Source of the DNA: Pseudomonadota bacterium
GTDB lineage: Bacteria > Chloroflexota > UBA6077 > JAJPHF01
DNA: 11,711 bases
Assembly: GCA_021325365.1 (NCBI GenBank)
Contig: JAJPHF010000085.1
Coordinates: 1 to 11,711 of the forward strand
Direction: 5' to 3'
Part shown: positions 5,972 through 11,711 of the stretch, piece by piece
Numbering within the stretch: position 1 is the stretch's first letter
Layout: each line of letters starts with the position of its first letter
Program-made: the position numbers and the translations under genes
Notes under the pieces: generated by a model
Seen by the model: only the letters and a program-made list of their open reading frames with translations
Told to the model about the DNA's origin: nothing
Database searches by the model: none

Positions 5972-6776
5972 GGCCGGGGAACATAGTGTGGAAGCGGTCG
6001 GCGCGGGCGCGATCACCCTCGACGCAGGCGCGGCCGCGCTGCTCCTCCTCGGCCAGCGTGGCGCGGCCGTAGATCAGCAGGGCGAGCGTGCTGAGGGGCG
6101 CGGTGATCGTCACGTCGGCGGGGCCCTCGCCGGCGCGCTGCACCCGGACCGCATCCGGCGTGGCGACGAGTAGCCAGTTCTGGTCGGGCGCGTCCTGGGC
6201 GACCAGGCGGAAGCGGCCCTCCCCCTTGGGACCGCGCTGATAGATGCGGGGCAGGTTGCTCTCTAGCAGCATCGGTAGCAGGAAGCCGGCCACTTCTCGA
6301 TCGATCGTCGCGTCGCGGCCCAACGAGTGCAGCAGGTCCCACTGGTGGAAAGCGATCTCGGCCAGCCGCTGCTGAGCGTACCAGCGCGCCGAGCGGTTGC
6401 CGGCCGGATGGTAGCAGATCGCTTCGAGCTGCTCGGGGCTGAGCCGTTCGAACGCAGCCTCCAGGTCCGCGGAGGTCTGGTCGAGGATGGCGACGACCTC
6501 CGCGGGCGGCGCGTCGGTGATGTACTGCACGCGCTTGGCGCGCTCCTCGGGGTTGATGCCCGGCTCGGTGAGGCCCGCGACCCCACGCTCCACGTTGAGC
6601 TGGATGAACTCGGCGTTGTTCACGATGTGAGCGACGAGGCGCCGCACGGGCCACGGGGGGCAATTGCTGGGAGTATCCCATGCCTCGGCCGGCAGACTGG
6701 ACAGCGTATCGCGCAGCCGCTGCGTCTCGGCGCGGATTAGTCGCAGGCTTTGGTCCACCTCGGCATGAGCAGCCAT
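5967..6776 (-). CDS. DinB/mycothiol-dependent maleylpyruvate isomerase-like enzyme
   Basis: A 269-residue protein with an N-terminal DinB-like four-helix bundle (about 1-155) and a C-terminal SCP2-like alpha/beta region (about 185-269). In the mycothiol-dependent maleylpyruvate isomerase family a metal is held by one His in LxxHI and by E-x3-H in a later helix. Here these are His50 (LVAHIVNN) and Glu140/His144 (AEIAFHQWDLLHSLG). The WDTPSNCPPWPVRRLVAHI stretch (33-51) is the family's typical substrate-side motif. ATG 6776 is chosen because AAGGAGAG lies 5 bases upstream and the N-terminus then matches the family; the frame stays open further upstream through a palindrome. The substrate is unknown; thiol-dependent isomerisation or S-transfer is an inference from the family. 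It ends inside a palindromic repeat arm. Confidence 0.85.
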   Translation of the reverse strand: MAAHAEVDQSLRLIRAETQRLRDTLSSLPAEAWDTPSNCPPWPVRRLVAHIVNNAEFIQLNVERGVAGLTEPGINPEERAKRVQYITDAPPAEVVAILDQTSADLEAAFERLSPEQLEAICYHPAGNRSARWYAQQRLAEIAFHQWDLLHSLGRDATIDREVAGFLLPMLLESNLPRIYQRGPKGEGRFRLVAQDAPDQNWLLVATPDAVRVQRAGEGPADVTITAPLSTLALLIYGRATLAEEEQRGRACVEGDRARADRFHTMFPGP

Positions 6777-6811
6777 AGCTCTCTCCTTTGGGGGGCACCC
6801 AAATCCCCGAG

Positions 6812-6853
6812 GTGAGGAAAGGGGTTGGGGGTGTCCCCCAACCCCCGCCTCAC
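6812..6853. repeat. long perfect inverted repeat upstream of the DinB-like gene
   Basis: GTGAGG (6812-6817) pairs with CCTCAC (6848-6853), and GGGGTTGGGGG (6821-6831) with CCCCCAACCCC (6835-6845), around a TGT loop; only a 3/2-base internal loop interrupts the 17 pairs. It lies 36 bp before the start of the minus-strand gene, in its 5' untranslated region. The GGGGG-TGT-CCCCC core is shared with 4737-4751. Confidence 0.8.
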
Positions 6854-7001
6854 AGGCTGTCGGCGATGTGGGGATAGCGTGGCCCCATACGGGTATAGAC
6901 AACACCGCCCTGCCGTGCTGCCCGCTCGGGGCCTGGGCATCTGCGTAAGGTTGGTAGGTAGGTTGACGTGGTCGAGCTTATATACCAAGCACCGCACCCG
7001 C

Positions 7002-7628
7002 TTAGTGATGGGGCGGCGTGGGGCGCGACCGCTTCAGCTCGTAGAAGCTCTGTTGGCCCGCGAGTGACTTGACATGGTCCCAGAGATCGCCGGCCTCTTC
7101 GCCCTCGGGAACTTTGTCGATCACCGGACCGAAGATGCCCGACTTCTGATCCTCGCGGAGCACGAGCGTCGGCACGCCGAACGCGCCCTGGTTAGCGACG
7201 ACAGCGGCGTGCTCGGCAGCCACCTCGTCGCGCGTAGTGTCGTCCGCCAGCGCCGCCGCGCGCAGCCCCGGATCGAGCCCAGCTTCCTTCAGCGCGGCCT
7301 CGATCACCGCCGGGTCGTTCAACGTCTCCTCGCGGACGAATCGCGCCTTGCCGAGCGCGTCGTACAGGCGGTCGAATCCCTCGTCGCCGTATTTGCGCCG
7401 CACGAGGGCGAGGACGCGCAGCACCGGGGCGCTCCGGCCGTTCTCCCAGTCAACCTCCGTGCCTTCCTTCTTGTTGACCTCTTCCAGACAGAACAGCTTC
7501 CAGTGCACCTCAACGGGGCGCACCCGACGCACCTGCCGAATCCAATCGGCGGCACGCCAGGCCCACGGTCAAGCAGGGTCCGTATAAAACGCGACGACTT
7601 CCTTCGCGGCGCCTTGCGGCTGGCTCAT
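7002..7628 (-). CDS. DsbA-family thiol oxidoreductase with in-frame UGA at the catalytic Cys codon (selenoprotein candidate)
   Basis: A 208-codon thioredoxin-fold protein of the DsbA / mycothiol-type nitroreductase group. Starting at ATG 7628 (GGAG 8 bases upstream) it reads MSQPQGAAKEVVAFYTDPA, then UGA (plus positions 7569-7571), then PWAWRAADWIRQV and on without interruption to the stop at 7002. The family motif here is FxxDPxCPWAW, so the UGA falls exactly on the catalytic Cys (codon 20). The cis-Pro loop GVPTLVL (151-157) and a helical insertion (about 65-145) are intact. The only encoded Cys is Cys47. An 11-bp hairpin follows the UGA. UGA is an ordinary stop for other genes in this window (for example 1584 and 2348), so genome-wide reassignment is unlikely. 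Either Sec is inserted or a TGC-to-TGA nonsense mutation or read error has hit this codon. If translation restarts at 7532, the product lacks the active site. Confidence 0.8.
7528..7556 (-). promoter_or_regulatory. SECIS-like hairpin after the in-frame UGA
   Basis: On the minus strand, 12 bases after the UGA, CGUGCCGCCGA pairs with UCGGC-A-GGUGCG: 11 pairs, two of them wobble, one bulged A, loop UUGGAU. The loop lies 24-29 bases after the UGA, within the range known for bacterial SECIS elements, and contains GG. However, the known pattern prefers a G in the first two loop positions, and GC-rich coding sequence forms hairpins easily. Confidence 0.4.
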
Positions 7629-7794
7629 CGCGGGCTCTCCTCTAATCCCTCTGTAGCGTGGGCCGGCGCCAGGGCACCGGCGAGCGGGGCGCGGCGGCCT
7701 GTGAAGTGGGTTGCCGCGACGCGCCCTTAGTATATCGCGAAGCTACTAGAAAAACAGAAGTGACCGGTAGCGGGCGTGTAGCAGGTGGCCACGG

Positions 7795-8346
7795 TTAGCC
7801 GGGCGGCAGCGGCGGGTCGGCGTCGAGGTCGACCTCGAGGCCGTTCAGGATGAGCGCGAGCATGCTGTAGTAGGCCACCAGGCCCGTAAGCTCGACGAGG
7901 CCCTGCTCGCCCAGGCCGGCACGTAACTCCTCTCCTAGAGCCGCGTCGGCGCGGCCGTCGCGGGTCAGCGCCTGGGCGTAGCGCACCGCCGCGGCCGTGA
8001 GCGGCGGGAGCGCGCCGGGCGCGGGCGCCTGGCCGGCGTCGAGCGCCGCGACGGTCGCGTCATCGAGCCCGTGCCGCGCGGCCAGCGGGTGGTGATGGGC
8101 CTGCTCGTAGGGGCAGTCCCAGCGGCCGGCCACCGCCAGGATGACCGTCTCGCGCAGGGCGGCTGGCAAGATGGACTCGAAGCGCAGGTACGCGCCGGTG
8201 GCGCCCGCGCGCCGCATGAATTCGGGACTGTGCGCCAGCGCTCGCCACAAGTTGCCCACGCCGCCGCGTGAGGCGCCGACCTCCGCGAACGCGGCTTGCT
8301 GCGCGGCCGTGGCTGCCTCGGGCACGACCAGGGACACACGCGCCAT
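7795..8346 (-). CDS. carboxymuconolactone decarboxylase / AhpD-like family protein
   Basis: A 183-residue all-helical CMD-domain protein. The core motif is LRETVILAVAGRWDCPYEQAHHHPLAARHGL (64-94): Arg65-Glu66, Cys78, Glu81 and His84/His85 follow the family pattern E-x11-C-x2-E-x2-H-H. It has a single Cys where AhpD peroxidases have CxxC, so it resembles the uncharacterised C-x-x-E-x-x-H group more than a true alkyl hydroperoxidase. A second half-domain (about 118-172) ends in LVAYYSMLALILNGLEVDL, the usual C-terminal helix. ATG 8346 follows a GAGGTGAGG ribosome binding site; the upstream in-frame ATG at 8403 is not preceded by one. It lies 87 bp downstream of the UbiD gene in the same direction, probably in one operon. 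Ring-opened acids or peroxide removal are possible roles. Confidence 0.87.
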   Translation of the reverse strand: MARVSLVVPEAATAAQQAAFAEVGASRGGVGNLWRALAHSPEFMRRAGATGAYLRFESILPAALRETVILAVAGRWDCPYEQAHHHPLAARHGLDDATVAALDAGQAPAPGALPPLTAAAVRYAQALTRDGRADAALGEELRAGLGEQGLVELTGLVAYYSMLALILNGLEVDLDADPPLPPG

Positions 8347-8433
8347 CGTCCTCACCTCATTTCGAGGGCGCAGGGGAGTGGCTTGCGATATTGCGCGCCA
8401 CACCCGGCCGGCGGCAGGGGGCCAGTACCATCC

Positions 8434-9858
8434 TCAAGCAAACCCATATTCCCGCCAGCGGTGGTCCACCTGCTCCAGATGCTCGCGCGGCGGCAGCGCG
8501 GTGGCGGGATAGGGGAACTTGCGGGTGGCGTCGATGCCCAGCTTCGAGCCGATGAGCCGCGCGCGGTCGGTGCTCGGCACGCCGGGCGGCGCCTGCGACG
8601 GGTCGAGGTTGACGGCCAGCGTGTCGCGCTCGACGTACACGTCGTGGGCCGGCTGGATGCGGAAGCTGAGCGCCCAGTTCAGCGCGAACTGGTCGCGCAC
8701 GTCGATGTCGTCGTCCACGACCACGACGATCTTGGCGAACGACGGCTGGTGCGCCCAGGTGGCCCACATCACCTCGCGCGGCAGCGTCTCGCGCTCCTTG
8801 CGGACCGAGATGGCCACGTAGGCGGTGCTGCCACCCGCTTCCAGGTAGTGAACGTCGCGCACCGGCATGTTCATCACTTGCTGGAGGTGCTTCAGGAGCG
8901 CGACCTCGCGGCCGATGCCGCGGATGCGGCTGGACTCGCTGGGCGGCATCTGGCTGACGAACGCCTGGTAGATCGGGTCGCGGCGGTGGGTCAGGCAATT
9001 GACCTGGAAGACGACGTTCTTGCCCGCAGCACCCATGTACCCGGGGAACTCGCCGAAGGGGCCTTCTTCCTCCAAGTAGTCGGGATCGACCTTTCCCTCC
9101 AGCACGAACTCGGCGGTGGCGGGCACTTCCAAATCGACTGTCTCGCAGCGCACGAGCGGCACCGGTGCGCGGCGCAGGCCACCGGCCACGGCGAACTCGT
9201 CGGCGTCGTAGGGTACGCGGGTTACGGAGACGAGCCCGATCGTCGGGTCGGCGCCCACGACGACCGCGACGGGCATCTTACGGCCGAGCGCGCGGTAGCG
9301 CCGGATCTGCATGGCGATGTGCTGCACGCCACCCACGTGGAAGCCGCCGATGCCCGTGCGGTTGCGGCCCTTGAGCTGCATACGGTAGGTGCCGACGTTC
9401 CGCACGCCGGTGTCGGGGTCCTTGGTGATGACGAACGGCGAAGTGAAGAACGGCGCGGGGTCGTGCTCCACGGTCCAGGTGGGCACGGGCAGGTAGCCGA
9501 GGTCAACCTCGGCGCCATGCTTGATCACCTCCTTGCACGGCCCGCTGGTCACGATCTCAGGGGGGACCTGGTCCGTCTGTGCCTGCGCCCAGCGCTCGCC
9601 GATGCCCTCGACCGTTGTCTCCAGCGCCAGCGCGTAGACCTCGCGCGACGCGCCGAGGAGGCCGCAGGCGATGGGCACGGTGTGGCCGGCCACGCGCTCG
9701 AAGAGCAGCGCCGGCCGCCGCTCGGGCGGGATGTTCTGGAAGACGCGCCGCGCGACCGCGGCGACCTCCCACGACTTGTCCACCTCGGCGCGAACGCGGT
9801 GCAGCTTGCCGGCGCGCTCCAGCGCGGCCAGGTATTCGCGCATGTCGGCGTAGGCCAC
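8434..9858 (-). CDS. UbiD-family prenyl-FMN-dependent decarboxylase
   Basis: A 474-residue UbiD-family (de)carboxylase that would act on an aromatic or alpha,beta-unsaturated acid in the cytosol. Prenyl-FMN and metal-site regions are recognisable: RNVGTYRMQ (153-161, Asn154 and Arg159), GGVQHIAM (176-183), and EEEGPFGEFPGYMG (263-276), where Glu265 and Glu270 match the conserved E-x4-E/D acid pair. Also seen are DPIYQAFVSQMPPSES (294-309) and a C-terminal segment RARLIGSKLGIDAT (432-445). I place the start at GTG 9858: GGGGGA lies 6-7 bases upstream and the result, MAYADMREYLAALERAGKL, matches the usual N-terminus. ATG 9843 is the alternative, and the frame further upstream runs through a palindrome. 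The prenyl-FMN supplier UbiX is not in the window. It is preceded by a substrate-binding lipoprotein gene and followed by the CMD gene. Confidence 0.93.
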   Translation of the reverse strand: MAYADMREYLAALERAGKLHRVRAEVDKSWEVAAVARRVFQNIPPERRPALLFERVAGHTVPIACGLLGASREVYALALETTVEGIGERWAQAQTDQVPPEIVTSGPCKEVIKHGAEVDLGYLPVPTWTVEHDPAPFFTSPFVITKDPDTGVRNVGTYRMQLKGRNRTGIGGFHVGGVQHIAMQIRRYRALGRKMPVAVVVGADPTIGLVSVTRVPYDADEFAVAGGLRRAPVPLVRCETVDLEVPATAEFVLEGKVDPDYLEEEGPFGEFPGYMGAAGKNVVFQVNCLTHRRDPIYQAFVSQMPPSESSRIRGIGREVALLKHLQQVMNMPVRDVHYLEAGGSTAYVAISVRKERETLPREVMWATWAHQPSFAKIVVVVDDDIDVRDQFALNWALSFRIQPAHDVYVERDTLAVNLDPSQAPPGVPSTDRARLIGSKLGIDATRKFPYPATALPPREHLEQVDHRWREYGFA

Positions 9859-9873
9859 TGATTCCCCCAAGCT

Positions 9874-9949
9874 CGTAGGGCGGGGGCTCGTTCCCCACCG
9901 CCCGGTTGTGGGTGCGACGAGGCGGCAGGGGACCAGCCCCTGCCCTACG
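9874..9949. repeat. imperfect 76-bp palindromic element between lipoprotein and UbiD genes
   Basis: The 9874-9896 arm (begins CGTAGGGCGGGGGCTC) is nearly the reverse complement of 9928-9949 (ends CCCCTGCCCTACG), with two substitutions and one length difference. The right arm also contains a local hairpin GCAGGGG-ACCAG-CCCCTGC (9925-9943) with the same stem as the array units at 4613-4630. It looks like a non-autonomous palindromic repeat or MITE-like element sitting in the leader of the UbiD gene. Confidence 0.7.
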
Positions 9950-10004
9950 ATATCCTCTTCTCGTGGTTGTGCTCTGTGACGCCAATACACCGTTGGCCGG
10001 GGTA

Positions 10005-11135
10005 TTACGGCTTCCAGCCTTCGCGCTGGAGCTCGGCGTAGGCTTCGCGGGCCAGGTGCAGGTCGAATACCTGGCTCAGTGGTGGCGTCTCTTTCACCTC
10101 GCCGGCCGTGACGAGGACGTCGAGCGACTGGCGCAGCGTCTCGTCGTCAGCGTAGCCCTGCGGGATGAAGGCGTCGATCGTCAGGTCGTATAGCTCGCCG
10201 GCCTCCTCGGGCGACATGTCGAGAAAGTCGGCCATGATCGGCACGGTGCCCGCCTTGTCCGCCTTCATGTACTGCACGGCCTTGATCGAGCCGCGGATCA
10301 TCCGTTTGATCATGTCGGGCTTGTCGCGCAGCCGCTGCTCGGAGGTCGTTAGACCCACCGAGGCGTTGTGAACACTCGGGTCCTTGTAGATCTTCAGGTC
10401 GACGTAGCCTTCCTTGACGGGACGAACCAGATCGGCGGTGCCGACCATCGACGCGTCGACGACGCCGGTGCTCAGCGCGGCCCAGAGGTTCGCCGGCGTG
10501 CGAAGCTGCACCCAGGTGATGTCGTTCACTGGATCGACGCCATACTTTTCGAGCACCAGATTGGCCATGATTTGCGCCGCGCTGCCGGCGGTGGTGATGC
10601 CCAGCGACTTGCCTTTCAACTCGGGAATCGAGTTGATGCCCGGGCGCGCGAAGAAGCCGTAGGCCGGGCGGTCCTGGGCGACCATGACGACCTTCAGCGG
10701 CGCGCCCTGGAGGATCGCCGACTGGGCGCTGCCCACGGAGCCGGTGAAGTCGTATTGCCCGGACACGACGGCGGGAATGCCGACCGTGGCGACGGCCTGC
10801 TCCAGGGACACGTCGAGCCCCTCGTCGCGGAACAGGCCGCGCTGGCTGCCCACGGCCGCGAACACGAAGTCCATGCCCTGCGACGGCAGCGTGAACGTTA
10901 CCTTGTCGAGCGACCGTGGCGCCGGCGCGGTGGTTTGCGCCGCTGGTTGGCTGGCACTAGCGGACGGCGCGGCGACCGCGACCGAGGCGCTCCCGGCGGC
11001 GGGGCCGGGGGCGCTGCCCGGACGGCTGGCGGATTCGGGTGGGCTGGGGCCGGCCGCTTGCGCGCCGCACGCCGCGAGCAGCCCGGCTAGCGCCAGCGCC
11101 AGCAGCCGCGCGCCCGGTCGGCATCGATCTGGCAT
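10005..11135 (-). CDS. ABC transporter substrate-binding lipoprotein (NMT1/SsuA-like), second copy
   Basis: A 376-residue lipoprotein. The signal peptide LLALALAGLLAAC gives lipidated Cys23, followed by an Ala/Ser/Pro-rich tether (about 24-74) and a type 2 binding domain beginning VTFTLPSQGMDFVF (79-92). Family features: GLFRDEGLDVSLEQ (100-113), VSGQYDFTGSVGSAQSAILQGAPLKVV (124-150), ELKGKSLGITTAGSAAQIM (172-190) and LRTPANLWAALSTGVVDASM (211-230). The GxGSA-like loop and the hinge order are those of NMT1/TauA/SsuA proteins, which bind small organic ligands. ATG 11135 has GGGAG 9 bases upstream. It is only distantly similar to the lipoprotein at 2531 and lacks adjacent permease and ATPase genes. 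It heads the minus-strand gene series leading into UbiD (146-bp gap), so an aromatic acid ligand is a reasonable guess. Confidence 0.92.
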   Translation of the reverse strand: MPDRCRPGARLLALALAGLLAACGAQAAGPSPPESASRPGSAPGPAAGSASVAVAAPSASASQPAAQTTAPAPRSLDKVTFTLPSQGMDFVFAAVGSQRGLFRDEGLDVSLEQAVATVGIPAVVSGQYDFTGSVGSAQSAILQGAPLKVVMVAQDRPAYGFFARPGINSIPELKGKSLGITTAGSAAQIMANLVLEKYGVDPVNDITWVQLRTPANLWAALSTGVVDASMVGTADLVRPVKEGYVDLKIYKDPSVHNASVGLTTSEQRLRDKPDMIKRMIRGSIKAVQYMKADKAGTVPIMADFLDMSPEEAGELYDLTIDAFIPQGYADDETLRQSLDVLVTAGEVKETPPLSQVFDLHLAREAYAELQREGWKP

Positions 11136-11536
11136 TGGGCTTCTCCCACGTATAACACTTGGGGGTCGCGGCGATTCTACGCCCGGGCGCCCGGCGGGGC
11201 AAGCGGTGGCCAGCACGGTGCGCCAATTTAGCCGAGGAACGGTCAAACGATGCTCCTTAACCGGGTGGTTAACTGCTAGGCCGGGCGCGGGTCTGCGCGT
11301 GCTCCTCGGGCGCGGAAGGTCGCATCGTTTGCCCCGTACGATACTCCCCCGGTAGCCTGCCGCGGGCCGGGCCGGCGGGGAAACCCCGGGCCGGGCGCGG
11401 GCGGCGGGCGCGGGGGAGGCGTGTACGGGCAGGGACGGCGACCACGTCGCGCCGAGGGCGGGCGCTCTCCTGCGCGCCTCGCGGCCTGTCTAAAGAGGGA
11501 AGCTATTGGCGGGGGGCTCGCGTCCGGCGCAGGCGG
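11136..11536. other. GC-rich intergenic region right of the second lipoprotein gene
   Basis: No gene is supported here. It contains the right copy of the 37-bp element (11224-11260). The minus-strand leader has a possible -10 (TTATAC, about 11150-11155) close to the lipoprotein start, without a good -35. The part from about 11350 to 11460 is extremely GC-rich low-complexity sequence including GGGG-AAA-CCCC (11377-11387). Confidence 0.55.
11224..11260 (-). repeat. 37-bp conserved element, right copy
   Basis: Reverse complement of this interval matches 152-188 at 32 of 37 positions; similarity falls away on both sides. It lies about 90 bp upstream of the lipoprotein start at 11135 and points toward it, as the left copy points toward the oxidoreductase gene. 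The right copy contains TTGACC, which could act as a -35, but no matching -10 sits at the usual distance. Confidence 0.7.
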
Positions 11537-11711
11537 ATGATACTCGATGCGGCCCGGCGGTTGGCCGCTGATAGAGTCCCAGGGCGATACTCCCCTGAAA
11601 AGAGGTGTGTAAAAAGCCGGGCCGTTGACAAAGACGGCCAGCGTGTGGTCCTCATCGGGATTGCCAGGATCACCGAGAGGAGGACGCGCACGCTGGCCGA
11701 CGAGCTGAGGA
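11537..11711 (+). CDS. possible 5' end of an unrecognised gene running off the right edge
   Basis: From ATG 11537 the frame stays open to the window edge (58 codons): MILDAARRLADRVPGRY, then SPEKRCVKSRAVDKDGQRVV and LIGIARITERRTRTLADELR. It reads like real protein (alternating hydrophobic strand VVLIGIA, charged helix after it), but I do not recognise a family. The frame is also open upstream of the ATG to at least 11486, so the start is uncertain, and no clear ribosome binding site is seen. Codon use is less GC-rich at third positions than in the other genes, which may mean foreign origin or that it is not coding. An opposite-strand frame (11503-11691) is the alternative and looks less protein-like. 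Confidence 0.3.
   Translation, partial: MILDAARRLAADRVPGRYSPEKRCVKSRAVDKDGQRVVLIGIARITERRTRTLADELR

Noticed and set aside
5760..6173. A 137-codon plus-strand gene
   Set aside because: Only its first part is methyltransferase sequence; after 5922 it runs through a palindrome and antisense into the DinB-like gene, so it is a relic rather than a gene.
7569..7571. UGA read as an ordinary amino acid across the genome
   Set aside because: Several neighbouring genes use UGA as their natural stop (1582-1584, 2346-2348, 4161-4163, 8434-8436), so only site-specific recoding is plausible.
7729..7734. Minus-strand promoter (TATACT as -10) for the DsbA-family gene
   Set aside because: The -10 is good and lies about 95 bp upstream of the start, but no acceptable -35 is found at 16-18 bp, so it is only a weak candidate.
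8296..9861. 521-codon plus-strand open frame opposite UbiD
   Set aside because: The minus strand encodes a full UbiD protein with conserved motifs; the antisense frame is compositional.
10368..11090. Plus-strand open frame opposite the second lipoprotein
   Set aside because: Antisense to a well-supported binding protein; composition is repetitive Gly/Arg/Ala.

Overview
This is a high-GC bacterial window with no rRNA, tRNA, CRISPR or transposase genes that I can see. The gene content is LLM flavin oxidoreductase, two orphan NMT1-type lipoproteins with long Ala/Pro/Ser linkers, a UbiD decarboxylase, a mycothiol-isomerase-like DinB protein and a CPWA-type DsbA protein. Together with abundant short GC-rich palindromes this looks most like an uncultured Chloroflexota genome; an actinobacterium or another high-GC lineage is possible.

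Plus strand, left half (391-5480): an LLM-class flavin monooxygenase is translationally coupled to an alpha/beta hydrolase whose nucleophile Ser is Gly. Next come an ABC-type substrate-binding lipoprotein and three genes for a cobalt-type nitrile hydratase/thiocyanate hydrolase family enzyme. In that enzyme the beta subunit is split into two overlapping genes, and the metal-binding subunit (CTLCSC) is followed by Arg instead of the usual Trp, which points to thiocyanate hydrolase-like chemistry. A 380-bp gap inside this gene set is filled by a tandem array of palindromic units of about 49 bp. Then come remnants of a SAM methyltransferase (5542-5922) that end in a palindromic element.

Minus strand, right half (reading from 11135 to 5967): a second substrate-binding lipoprotein, a UbiD-family prenyl-FMN decarboxylase, a carboxymuconolactone decarboxylase/AhpD-like protein, a DsbA-family protein and a DinB/maleylpyruvate-isomerase-like enzyme. 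In the DsbA gene the codon at the catalytic cysteine is UGA. The frame is open on both sides, there is a good ribosome binding site, and a hairpin lies just downstream, so this is a selenoprotein candidate. A point nonsense mutation is the main alternative.

The two halves converge. A 37-bp sequence (32/37 identical) lies upstream of the first gene of each half in the same orientation relative to that gene, so it forms an inverted pair about 11 kb apart. It may be a shared regulatory site or the ends of an element. The overall picture is a catabolic island: capture of small organic or anionic compounds by two lipoproteins, followed by flavin oxygenation, hydrolysis/hydration and prenyl-FMN decarboxylation. 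No transporter permease, ATPase or regulator is visible. The right edge may hold the start of an unrecognised gene.
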